Positions 6,205-11,606 of a stretch of 11,606 nt of DNA are shown piece after piece. The notes below the pieces were generated by a model. It saw only the letters and a list, made by a program, of their open reading frames with translations, was not told the origin of the DNA and searched no databases. Position 1 is the stretch's first letter, and each line of letters begins with the position of its first letter. The stretch is from CAZAIO01 sp964485235. GTDB taxonomy: Bacteria; Chloroflexota; Dehalococcoidia; GIF9; UBA5629. A program made the position numbers and the translations under genes. The DNA lies in the NCBI GenBank assembly GCA_964485235.1, contig CAZAIO010000089.1:1-11606 (forward strand), read 5' to 3'.

Positions 6205-7815
6205 TTAGTACTCCGGCATTGGAGGCATCGGAGGAGTTTTTTCTTTCTCCGGTATGTCGGTTACCAGCGCTTCTGTCGTCAGTATCATATTGGCGATACT
6301 GGACGCATTTTCAAGGGCTGTTCTGGTAACTTTGAGCGGGTCGATAATGCCTTTTTCAACCATGTTGACATATAAATCGTTATTGGCGTCATAGCCTACG
6401 CCTTTTTTGCTCCGCTTTACCTTGTCTACCACAACCGAACCTTCTTTTCCTGCATTGATCGCTATCCAGCGAACCGGCTCTTCGATTGCCTTTTTAAGGA
6501 TCATGACACCGGTTGCCTCGTCGCCATCCGCTTTGACTTTGTCCAGGACCGGGCTTGCATTGAGCAGCGCAACGCCGCCGCCAGGCAGTATTCCTTCTTC
6601 GACTGCTGCTCTGGTCGCAGACAGTGCATCTTCAACCCTGTGTTTCTTTTCTTTCAGTTCTACTTCGGTTGCCGCACCGACTTTGATCACTGCAACGCCG
6701 CCGGCGAGTTTAGCCAGTCTCTCCTGTAATTTCTCGCGATCATAGTCCGATGTGGTCTCATCAATCTGGGCTTTGATCTGTTTTATTCTCGCCTGGATAT
6801 CCTCTTCGGCGCCCTTACCTTCTACGATCGTGGTATTATCTTTGTCAGATACCACCCGGCGGGCGCGGCCCAGGTCGGCGATTGTCGCTGAATCCAGCTT
6901 CCTTCCGATCTCTTCGGATATTACCTTGCCGCCGGTAAGCATAGCGATATCTTCCAGCATTGCTTTTCGTCTGTCACCGAATCCCGGCGCTTTCACAGCC
7001 AGACAGTTCATGGTACCCCGGAGTTTATTGACTACGAGTGTTGCCAGGGCTTCACCGTCGATATCTTCAGCGATTATTACCACGTTCTTCGATACCTGGA
7101 GTATTTTTTCCAGGGCAGGCAGTATGTCCGATATTGCCGAGATCTTCTTATCGGTGATAAGAATATAGGGATCTTCGAGTTCCGCCTTCATCAGTTCCGC
7201 ATTGGTGATGAAATAGGGGCTGATGAAGCCTCGGTCGAATTCCATACCTTCGACATAGTCGGTCTCGAATTGAAGTCCCTTTGATTCTTCGACTGTGATA
7301 ACTCCGTCTTTGCCGACCTTTTCCATGACTTCGGCGATCAGATTACCGATTTCAGCATCAGCCGCTGAGATAGTTGCGGTCTGGGCAACCTGCTCTTTTG
7401 TGGTAACAGGAATTCCCATATTCTTCAATTCACTGACGATTGCATTTACACCCTTTTCCACACCCCTCTTCAGCGCCATTGCATCTGCACCGGCGGCGAT
7501 ATTTTTGAAACCTTCGGTAACTATTGCCTGCGACAGAATAGTCGCTGTGGTGGTGCCGTCACCGCATTTGTCATTGGTCTTGCTCGAAGCTTCTTTTACA
7601 AGCTGGGCGCCCATGTTTTCAAAAGGATCGGGCAGTTCTATTTCTTTCGCAATAGAAACACCGTCATTAATAACCGACGGTGCTCCCCATTTCTTATCAA
7701 GTGCTACTGGACGTCCGCGAGGACCCAGGGTAACTTTCACCGCATCGGTTAAAGCATCAATGCCTGCTTTTAAAGCACGTCTTGCTTCTTCACCATAAAG
7801 AATCTGTTTTGCCAT
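6205..7815 (-). CDS. groEL: Chaperonin GroEL (Hsp60)
   Basis: 536 residues, full length. It forms the double-ring cytosolic chaperonin that folds proteins under the GroES lid using ATP. Diagnostic blocks include VKVTLGPRGR (27-36), GDGTTTAT (85-92), TVEGM-like YVEGMEFDRG, and VEDALSATRAAVEEGILPGGG (from 394). The catalytic aspartates equivalent to E. coli D52, D87 and D398 are present as D51, D86 and D396. Differences from the usual text are GRPVALDKKW where GRNV is common, a cysteine in NDKCGDG, and a C-terminus EKEKTPPMPPMPEY, proline/methionine-rich instead of the Gly-Gly-Met tail. The start at 7815 is preceded by AGGAGG at about 10 bases. It lies 43 bases after groES in the usual groESL order. 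No CIRCE lies between or directly upstream; control probably comes from the CIRCE promoter at 10797-10857 by readthrough. Confidence 0.99.
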   Translation of the reverse strand: MAKQILYGEEARRALKAGIDALTDAVKVTLGPRGRPVALDKKWGAPSVINDGVSIAKEIELPDPFENMGAQLVKEASSKTNDKCGDGTTTATILSQAIVTEGFKNIAAGADAMALKRGVEKGVNAIVSELKNMGIPVTTKEQVAQTATISAADAEIGNLIAEVMEKVGKDGVITVEESKGLQFETDYVEGMEFDRGFISPYFITNAELMKAELEDPYILITDKKISAISDILPALEKILQVSKNVVIIAEDIDGEALATLVVNKLRGTMNCLAVKAPGFGDRRKAMLEDIAMLTGGKVISEEIGRKLDSATIADLGRARRVVSDKDNTTIVEGKGAEEDIQARIKQIKAQIDETTSDYDREKLQERLAKLAGGVAVIKVGAATEVELKEKKHRVEDALSATRAAVEEGILPGGGVALLNASPVLDKVKADGDEATGVMILKKAIEEPVRWIAINAGKEGSVVVDKVKRSKKGVGYDANNDLYVNMVEKGIIDPLKVTRTALENASSIANMILTTEALVTDIPEKEKTPPMPPMPEY

Positions 7816-7858
7816 TTGTTACGTTCCTCCTAATAGATTAATTTTGCTTTCCCACGTG

Positions 7859-8155
7859 TTATTTGCCCTTTTTGGCCAGAATATCACTTTCTCTCAGGAT
7901 GATCAGTTCTTCACCATCCTCTTTCACTTCTGTCCCTGCATATTTTGCATAGAGAACGATATCGCCTTTCTTGACTTCCATGGCAATCCTGTTACCATCT
8001 TCGGTCAATTTTCCCGGGCCTGCTGCGATTACTTCCCCTTCCTGGGGTTTTTCTTTCGCTGTGTCCGGTAACACGATTCCTCCCCTGGTAACTTCCTCTT
8101 TAGGTAATGGCTTTACCACTACTCTGTCACCTAAAGGTTGAAGTTTTGTTGCCAT
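7859..8155 (-). CDS. groES: Co-chaperonin GroES (Hsp10)
   Basis: 98 residues, normal length. It opens LQPLGDRVVVKPL and carries the mobile loop (about 18-36, EEVTRGGIVLPDTAKEKP) that docks on GroEL through the IVL triad. KGDIVLYAKYAGTEVK and the C-terminal ILRESDILA are also standard. It caps the GroEL ring during the ATP cycle. AGGAGG lies six bases before ATG 8155. It is the first gene of groESL and follows the 199-residue unknown gene by 169 bases. That gap holds no recognisable CIRCE or consensus promoter, but does hold a start-stop mini-ORF with a strong ribosome site. Confidence 0.99.
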   Translation of the reverse strand: MATKLQPLGDRVVVKPLPKEEVTRGGIVLPDTAKEKPQEGEVIAAGPGKLTEDGNRIAMEVKKGDIVLYAKYAGTEVKEDGEELIILRESDILAKKGK

Positions 8156-8205
8156 CTTTTCCTCCTTTACTTAATTTGATGGTTTTTAAAAATGTTGATT
8201 ATTCT

Positions 8206-8216
8206 CCGACTGTCGG
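8206..8216. repeat. Small inverted repeat CCGAC-T-GTCGG in the groES leader
   Basis: Perfect 5-base arms around a single base, about 50 bases before the groES start. It is too short and too tight for an RNA terminator; as DNA it is a possible dimeric-regulator half-site pair. It does not resemble CIRCE. Confidence 0.25.
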
Positions 8217-8251
8217 TTATATAGTCCTTACAGGTAAAAATCACGCCCACT

Positions 8252-8270
8252 TTACATACACTCACCTCCC
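8252..8270 (-). promoter_or_regulatory. Strong Shine-Dalgarno followed by an ATG-TAA mini-ORF upstream of groES
   Basis: On the minus strand GGGAGGTGAG (8270-8261) matches the usual anti-Shine-Dalgarno over GGAGGTG. ATG follows at 8257-8255, directly followed by TAA (8254-8252). GTG at 8261-8259 could instead open six codons (VYVKWA). The element lies about 97 bases before the groES start codon. No longer protein fits this ribosome site well. It may be a regulatory mini-ORF, or a relic. Confidence 0.3.
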
Positions 8271-8324
8271 GTTTTCTTCATACTCTTTTTTATCTTAATA
8301 TTCATAAAACAACATAATGAACGG

Positions 8325-8924
8325 CTATAATAGTGATTCGATATTTTTTATTTGTTGATCGAATTTCTGGCCGTAGTTCTTCTCATGTTTCACGATAAAA
8401 TTTCTCCATTGTGGACTGGATTTCAGAGAGGCTTCAATGGACCCTTGGATATCTATTGCCATTCCTTCTTTTCCGGCCTGTCTTTGAGCCTGTTGTGCTG
8501 CTCTTATCACCTGGTCCTGTATCTGTGCTTTCATAGAATCAAAGGCCGCGTCTTTATCCTGATTATACTGGCCTCTCAGCTTTTCTATGGCATTCAGCGA
8601 GAGTTCCAGTTCGCTATATCTACCGTCGGGCTTTAGTGTTTCAGCGCTGAGTATTCCATTCCGGCAGCGGTCAAAATCTACATCGCTGCCGCCCAGCGTT
8701 ATCGCATAGAGAAGCCTGTTTTGAGTTTCTTTAATCATGGACTCTTTACCGGCTTCTTTGAACCCTTTCATCTCTGTCCACAGTCCGTTCGTATCAATCC
8801 TGTCCGTGAAATAATTCGACAGGAGAGCGGTGAGCTTCTCGGAGTATTTCAAGTCCTGTTTCTCTGTTTCCGAGAGTTCACCTATTCTGGATAATTTTTC
8901 CCGTGCGAGTGGTGAAAGTTCCAT
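8325..8924 (-). CDS. Uncharacterised helical protein encoded between dnaJ and groES
   Basis: 199 residues that I do not recognise. It is strongly charged and predicted almost all helical (Glu/Lys/Gln-rich; long heptad-like stretches at about 103-155 and 160-199), with no signal peptide, membrane segment or zinc motif and a single cysteine (C87). It begins MELSPLAREKLSRIGELSE. Residues 130-155 (QDQVIRAAQQAQRQAG) look like an amphipathic, coiled-coil-forming helix. ATG 8924 lies 11 bases after the dnaJ stop, with AAGGGA (overlapping that stop) eight bases before it, so it is translated with dnaJ. Its place in a CIRCE-headed chaperone cluster suggests a stress or co-chaperone role, but nothing in the sequence proves it. 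Confidence 0.85.
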   Translation of the reverse strand: MELSPLAREKLSRIGELSETEKQDLKYSEKLTALLSNYFTDRIDTNGLWTEMKGFKEAGKESMIKETQNRLLYAITLGGSDVDFDRCRNGILSAETLKPDGRYSELELSLNAIEKLRGQYNQDKDAAFDSMKAQIQDQVIRAAQQAQRQAGKEGMAIDIQGSIEASLKSSPQWRNFIVKHEKNYGQKFDQQIKNIESLL

Positions 8925-8935
8925 AAAAATATCCC

Positions 8936-10066
8936 TTAGCGATTATGTAAAAATTGCGCTGTATTCTTTTCGCTCTGGACTTTATCGAATTCGCGCAGCA
9001 ATTCCTTTTCTTTATCGGTAAGGTCCTCTGGCGTTTTTACAGACATCATTACATAAAGGTCTCCCTTTCCGTAACCGTTTATATCCGGCAGACCTTTGCC
9101 CGTTATCCTCAACAGCGCTCCGTTCTGGGTACCTTCAGGTATTTCAAGTGTGACCGTGTCATTTAATGACGGTATATCGTTCAGTTCAGCTCCCAGGGCC
9201 GCTTGTACAAAACTGATCTCCCTGGCCATTAAAATGTCATTACCGTGACGTTCGAAGACCGGATGCTTTTTCACGTTCAATACGATGTAAAGATCGCCGG
9301 ACTGCACAGTTTCATTTCCGGACTCTCCCGCTCCTGTTAACCGTATACTATGTCCCGATTCAATGCCGCCGGGTATTGAGACTTTGTGTGTAGTTGTTTT
9401 TCTGATGAAGCCTTTGCCTTCACATTCTTCGCAGGGATCTTTGACCATTTTTCCTGCGCCATGACAGTGACTGCATACAGAGATCTGCCGGAATATACCT
9501 AAACCTGACCGCTGTTCATTGATTATCTGACCGGTACCCTTGCAGTGCGTACATTCCTTTAAACCGTCCTTTTTTGCTCCTGTGCCTTTGCACGAGTTGC
9601 ACGTGATATTCCGTGGTACCTCGATTTCCTTTTCAATACCGGTCGCCACTTCTTCCAGTGTTATCTCAAGATCGTAGCGCAGGTCCGCTCCCCTCCGTTT
9701 CTCGCCGGAGGTTTTTCTGCCGCCACCGAATAGACCGTCGAAGATGCCTCCACCGAAGCCGAACCCGATATCGCCCAGCCCGAATTCATGGAACAGGCTG
9801 CTGAAATCGATTCCGCCGAATATATCGGATGTGCTATATCCTTCGAGCCCTGCGTGCCCGTATGTATCGTATAGCTGTCTCTTCTTCTGATCGCTGAGCA
9901 CGGCATAGGCCTCATTTATTTCAGCCATCTTCGCCGATGCTGCCGCATCGCCGGGATTTTTGTCGGGGTGATATTGCATTGCCAGTCCCCGATAGGCTCG
10001 CTTTATAGCTGCATGTTCAGCGCCCTTTTCGGTCCCGAGAATTTCGTAATAGTCTTTTTTAGCCAT
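8936..10066 (-). CDS. dnaJ: Chaperone protein DnaJ (Hsp40, type A)
   Basis: 376 residues with the full type-I layout. The J domain is at 1-72 with HPD at 33-35. A Gly/Phe-rich linker at about 78-117 includes a DIF segment (DIFGGIDFSSLF). The zinc domain has four repeats: CNSCKGTG (C156/C159), CTHCKGTG (C172/C175), CSHCHGAG (C198/C201) and CEECEGKG (C212/C215). The C-terminal substrate-binding domains end near 355. Role: delivers unfolded clients to DnaK and stimulates its ATPase. No dnaK, grpE or hrcA is in the window, so this dnaJ is detached from the classic hrcA-grpE-dnaK-dnaJ order. No clear Shine-Dalgarno precedes ATG 10066 (GTGATTT only). It is followed within 11 bases by the 199-residue gene and preceded by an fmdB-like gene. 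Confidence 0.98.
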   Translation of the reverse strand: MAKKDYYEILGTEKGAEHAAIKRAYRGLAMQYHPDKNPGDAAASAKMAEINEAYAVLSDQKKRQLYDTYGHAGLEGYSTSDIFGGIDFSSLFHEFGLGDIGFGFGGGIFDGLFGGGRKTSGEKRRGADLRYDLEITLEEVATGIEKEIEVPRNITCNSCKGTGAKKDGLKECTHCKGTGQIINEQRSGLGIFRQISVCSHCHGAGKMVKDPCEECEGKGFIRKTTTHKVSIPGGIESGHSIRLTGAGESGNETVQSGDLYIVLNVKKHPVFERHGNDILMAREISFVQAALGAELNDIPSLNDTVTLEIPEGTQNGALLRITGKGLPDINGYGKGDLYVMMSVKTPEDLTDKEKELLREFDKVQSEKNTAQFLHNR

Positions 10067-10114
10067 AAATCACAAATTTTCAATATTCAATTTATTTTAT
10101 ATAGTTGTCCGGTA

Positions 10115-10128
10115 ATAGAAACTTCTAT
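10115..10128. repeat. Inverted repeat ATAGAA-AC-TTCTAT upstream of dnaJ
   Basis: Perfect 6-base arms around two bases, about 50 bases before the dnaJ start. On the minus strand an A/T-rich TATATAAAAT follows about 15 bases on, which could serve as a -10, but no good -35 accompanies it. It may mark a secondary dnaJ promoter or operator. Confidence 0.25.
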
Positions 10129-10162
10129 CTCCCGACGGGCAAGTATGTAAAATGCCTTGCTT

Positions 10163-10185
10163 TAACGGACCGTAACATGCCGTTA
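10163..10185. repeat. Hairpin TAACGG ... CCGTTA between fmdB-like gene and dnaJ
   Basis: Perfect 6-base arms (10163-10168, 10180-10185) with an 11-base loop, starting just after the stop codon of the zinc-ribbon gene. No T-run follows on the minus strand, so full termination is unlikely. A partial block or an RNA-processing site would allow different levels of the zinc proteins and DnaJ. Confidence 0.35.
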
Positions 10186-10192
10186 GATGTCC

Positions 10193-10498
10193 TCATGAAG
10201 CAGCCTCTTCTTTACTGCTTTTTGCGATGGGAGCGGCAGGTACGGAAGGCGTAGTCGTTGAATTACTATCGCTTGCCGGTTTGCTCTCTTCTTTAGTGTT
10301 GCTGCAGTTGCCGCTGTATCCCGAGCCGTGGTCCGTCACATAGAATCCCGGCCCTTTAAAGAAGATCGGGACGGGAGAAAAAATACGGCGTGCTTCATGA
10401 CCGCATTTGCTGCATTTGGAGTGCGGTTCATCGCTGAACGTTTGTTTTTTCTCAAATTGAAATGAGCAATTATCGCATTTATATTCGTAAATAGGCAT
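10193..10498 (-). CDS. FmdB-type zinc-ribbon protein
   Basis: 101 residues. The N-terminus MPIYEYKCDNCSFQFE followed by CSKCGHEARRIFSP is the FmdB/CxxC_CxxC zinc-ribbon signature, with C8, C11, C29 and C32 as ligands. The segment FFKGPGFYVTD (46-56) is the conserved tail of the domain. The remaining ~45 residues are a low-complexity Ser/Thr/Pro/Ala/Glu tail, variable in this family. FmdB was named from a formamidase operon where it was proposed to be regulatory; its biochemical role is not settled. AGAGGT lies a few bases before ATG 10498. It sits 21 bases after the small zinc protein and upstream of dnaJ, inside the CIRCE-headed unit. Two successive small zinc proteins before a zinc-containing DnaJ is a notable context. 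Confidence 0.9.
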   Translation of the reverse strand: MPIYEYKCDNCSFQFEKKQTFSDEPHSKCSKCGHEARRIFSPVPIFFKGPGFYVTDHGSGYSGNCSNTKEESKPASDSNSTTTPSVPAAPIAKSSKEEAAS

Positions 10499-10519
10499 GA
10501 TAACCTCTGAAAAGTGTAT

Positions 10520-10738
10520 TTATGCTTCTTCTGTTTCTTCAGGAACCTGCTCTGCCGGCGCTTCGACCTCCTGAGGTACAAAAGCTCCGTCGAGTGTTAC
10601 TGTCCCTATTACAAATTGAGGTTGGTGTTCCATTATCAGATGTTTTGACCAGCATTGTGTATGGGTGAAGCTTCCACAGGTACATTTATATATTGCTCTT
10701 CCGGCATGTATACGGTTACCACATACACTACAATTCAT
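10520..10738 (-). CDS. Small RING/treble-clef-like zinc protein with acidic tail
   Basis: 72 residues. The first ~38 are packed with metal-ligand candidates: C3-x2-C6, C19-x-C21, H26-x2-C29, then H33 and H38, eight in all, enough for two zinc sites in a cross-brace. The text KCTCGSFTHTQCW recalls small prokaryotic RING-like or treble-clef fingers. The C-terminal third is acidic (EVEAPAEQVPEETEEA), probably disordered. I do not recognise a named family, and RING-like is a pattern judgement only. It is the first gene after the CIRCE promoter, with an 84-base leader and AGGGAG eight bases before ATG 10738, so it should be strongly expressed when HrcA lets go. I infer a stress-linked adaptor or metal-binding role, unproven. 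Confidence 0.8.
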   Translation of the reverse strand: MNCSVCGNRIHAGRAIYKCTCGSFTHTQCWSKHLIMEHQPQFVIGTVTLDGAFVPQEVEAPAEQVPEETEEA

Positions 10739-10796
10739 TCTTATTTCTCCCTCTCTTGCTATGCTTTTTCCGATATTTATATTTTATTACAAAAAA

Positions 10797-10823
10797 TTAG
10801 CAATCTCATAATGAGACTGCTAA
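10797..10823. promoter_or_regulatory. CIRCE operator (HrcA-binding inverted repeat)
   Basis: The arms are TTAGCAATC (10797-10805) and GACTGCTAA (10815-10823), separated by exactly nine bases. The CIRCE consensus is TTAGCACTC-N9-GAGTGCTAA; each arm matches at 8 of 9 positions, and the spacing is exact. On the minus strand it begins at the expected transcription start of the promoter just upstream, the standard place for HrcA to repress. Flanking bases extend the dyad to 15 pairs with one mismatch, and on the minus strand the repeat is followed by TTTTTT. Predicted effect: repression of the zinc-protein/fmdB-like/dnaJ operon until heat stress. Confidence 0.94.
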
Positions 10824-10828
10824 TTTGT

Positions 10829-10857
10829 ATTATAAGGAAGCCGTGCAAAACTGTCAA
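10829..10857 (-). promoter_or_regulatory. Consensus sigma-70 promoter of the chaperone operon
   Basis: On the minus strand TTGACA (10857-10852) and TATAAT (10834-10829) are both perfect and separated by exactly 17 bases. The start of transcription should fall near 10823, the first base of CIRCE, leaving a leader of about 84 bases before ATG 10738. This is the best promoter in the window, and it has the classic arrangement for a strong promoter held by HrcA. Confidence 0.93.
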
Positions 10858-10892
10858 GAGGTACTATAGTGTATATCGACAAAGATTTTCAA

Positions 10893-10914
10893 GTCATTTG
10901 TGATAAAAAATGAC
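10893..10914. repeat. Inverted repeat GTCATTT ... AAATGAC
   Basis: Perfect 7-base arms (10893-10899 and 10908-10914) with an 8-base A/T-rich spacer, 36 bases upstream of the -35 box of the chaperone promoter. It could bind a second regulator for either divergent gene. The regulator is unknown. Confidence 0.3.
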
Positions 10915-11059
10915 GGTAGTCAGCAAAAATAATGTTTAAGGGTAAAAAAAATTTGTTGTTTTATAATAGCGAGCCGATTATCGTATTATTATATTTCGGA
11001 AAATGATGTATTATTAACATATCGAAGAACTTCTATCTGCAAATCGTGTGATATATGTA

Positions 11060-11065
11060 TATAAT
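11060..11065 (+). promoter_or_regulatory. Candidate -10 box for the PAS gene
   Basis: TATAAT preceded by TGTA (an imperfect extended -10) in the A/T-rich leader, 93 bases before the start codon. The -35 position (CTGCAA) is poor. A second TATAAT at 10962-10967 is an alternative, also without a good -35. Confidence 0.3.
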
Positions 11066-11158
11066 GATATTCCGTAACATACGATGGAGAGGACTGTCGG
11101 TTAATACAGGTTATGTAATAATATGCAATAGTAAATTGCCGGTGATGTGAGGTTGAAT

Positions 11159-11606
11159 ATGGTGAAAAGAACGCAGAGAGAATCAATAGTGAAAGGTCCA
11201 TTTTCCAGAGGGAAGGCAGGTGTTGCTTCCGGACAATTAAAACCGGATAACGGTGTAAGCGCGCAACATTCCTGTAATGGTTGCAACGAAGAGGAAGGAT
11301 TGCTGAGTAAGACGGGACCTTTTAACATGATCTTGCACGATGTAACCGATATCGTTTTGATAAAAAACTCCAAAGGTTACTATACCTCTGTAAATATTAT
11401 TACTGCCTCAGCTTCGAGAAGGGATATGAGTGAAATAATCGGCAAAAACGATTTTGATTTATTTCCTGTAAATATCGCAAATCATATCGTACGGGATATT
11501 GACCGGAAGGTCATTAAAGGCGGATAGACTATCCGTGTCACAGAGATAACAAAAATTGCAGAAAAGTTAAGAATGTTTGAGATCACAAACACACCCCTTT
11601 TTGGAA
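11159..11606 (+). pseudogene. PAS-domain signalling protein interrupted by an in-frame TAG, 3' end outside window
   Basis: ATG 11159 has GAGGT five bases before it; the GTG at 11147 in the same frame overlaps that ribosome site and is less likely. After ~45 polar residues containing CNGC, a PAS domain begins near LHDVTDIVLIKNSKGYY and continues through EIIGKNDFDLFP to DRKVIKGG, where TAG (11525-11527) stops the frame. Directly after it, in the same frame, comes TIRVTEI, then KLRMFEITNTPLFG to the window end, which is the normal second half of this PAS type (typically ESGE-T-I.., ending in TKTPLFD). A single G-to-T change turning GAG into TAG would explain it. So the gene is a recent nonsense mutant, or the TAG is read through, or there is a sequencing error. 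As is, only a truncated 122-residue product is made. The output domain (kinase or GGDEF) lies off the window. Confidence 0.75.

Larger units (their letters stand above)
10739..11158. other. Divergent intergenic region carrying the heat-shock promoter
   Basis: 420 bases between the minus-strand zinc-protein operon and the plus-strand PAS gene. Bases 10797-10857 hold the CIRCE element and consensus promoter described separately. Bases 10858-11158 are very A/T-rich and contain a 7-base inverted repeat (10893-10914), two isolated TATAAT hexamers on the plus strand (10962-10967 and 11060-11065) and no ORF with a credible ribosome site. The plus-strand promoter of the PAS gene must lie in this second part. 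Confidence 0.6.

Noticed and set aside
6407..7798. Long open frames on the plus strand opposite groEL (112, 138 and 167 codons)
   Set aside because: They are antisense to a certain groEL, have low-complexity Ser/Ala/Leu translations and no ribosome sites; they reflect codon bias of groEL.
8208..8219. 12-base repeat GACTGTCGGTTA also found at 11092-11103
   Set aside because: An exact 12-mer pair is expected by chance in a window of this size, and the two contexts differ.
8156..8324. A CIRCE element or clear promoter directly upstream of groES
   Set aside because: No TTAGCACTC-like dyad was found, and the best -35/-10 pairs are too poor to report.
11525..11527. Reassigned TAG (for example pyrrolysine) as the general explanation for the broken PAS gene
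   Set aside because: The canonical activator, the cyclase and the 199-residue gene all end in TAG at sensible places, so TAG works as a stop here. Local suppression is not excluded.
1..11606. Insertion sequences, integrase sites, tRNA or rRNA genes, CRISPR repeats
   Set aside because: Nothing of these kinds was visible on either strand: no transposase-like protein, no regularly spaced repeats and no cloverleaf or rRNA-like segment.

Overview
This 11.6 kb window is chromosomal DNA of an anaerobic bacterium, of roughly mid GC content. The evidence is a pair of ATP-dependent activators of the 2-hydroxyacyl-CoA dehydratase / benzoyl-CoA reductase type (extremely oxygen-sensitive iron-sulfur ATPases), cyclic-di-GMP enzymes, and a chaperone cluster under CIRCE/HrcA-type control. 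The look of GroEL, GroES and DnaJ makes me lean weakly towards Chloroflexota (Dehalococcoidia-like). That is an impression, not a search result. I see no mobile element, tRNA, rRNA or CRISPR array.

Layout. (1) Bases 1-1268, minus strand: two tandem activator paralogues. The upstream one is canonical; the downstream one runs off the window and has lost the DxGGQD nucleotide-binding signature. (2) Bases 1269-1620: a divergent, hairpin-rich intergenic region. (3) Bases 1621-4764, plus strand: a PAS-PAS-GGDEF diguanylate cyclase, then a GAF-(degenerate GGDEF)-HD-GYP phosphodiesterase, so a synthesis/degradation pair for c-di-GMP. A 22-codon leader ORF precedes the second gene and overlaps its start codon. 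(4) Bases 4833-5981, minus strand, convergent: an exported or lipid-anchored alpha/beta hydrolase with an odd nucleophile elbow (GHSMEG). (5) Bases 5982-6204: three inverted repeats downstream of groEL. (6) Bases 6205-10738, minus strand: six co-directional genes, read in the order small zinc protein, FmdB-type zinc ribbon, dnaJ, a 199-aa unknown protein, groES, groEL. A consensus promoter (TTGACA-17-TATAAT) lies in front of the first gene and a CIRCE operator sits at the predicted transcription start. No second CIRCE lies before groESL, so the whole set may be one HrcA-type heat-shock unit, although hrcA, grpE and dnaK are not in the window. (7) Bases 11159-11606, plus strand, divergent: the start of a PAS-domain protein interrupted by an in-frame TAG. 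The PAS homology continues in the same frame after the stop, so this looks like a nonsense-mutated (or read-through) gene.

The most useful observations are the CIRCE/promoter architecture heading an unusual set of genes, the interrupted PAS gene, the catalytically dead GGDEF that keeps its c-di-GMP inhibitory-site motif, the degenerate activator partner, and possible translational-control features: a leader peptide with a TAATG overlap, a hairpin between Shine-Dalgarno and start, and an AUG-stop mini-ORF ahead of groES.
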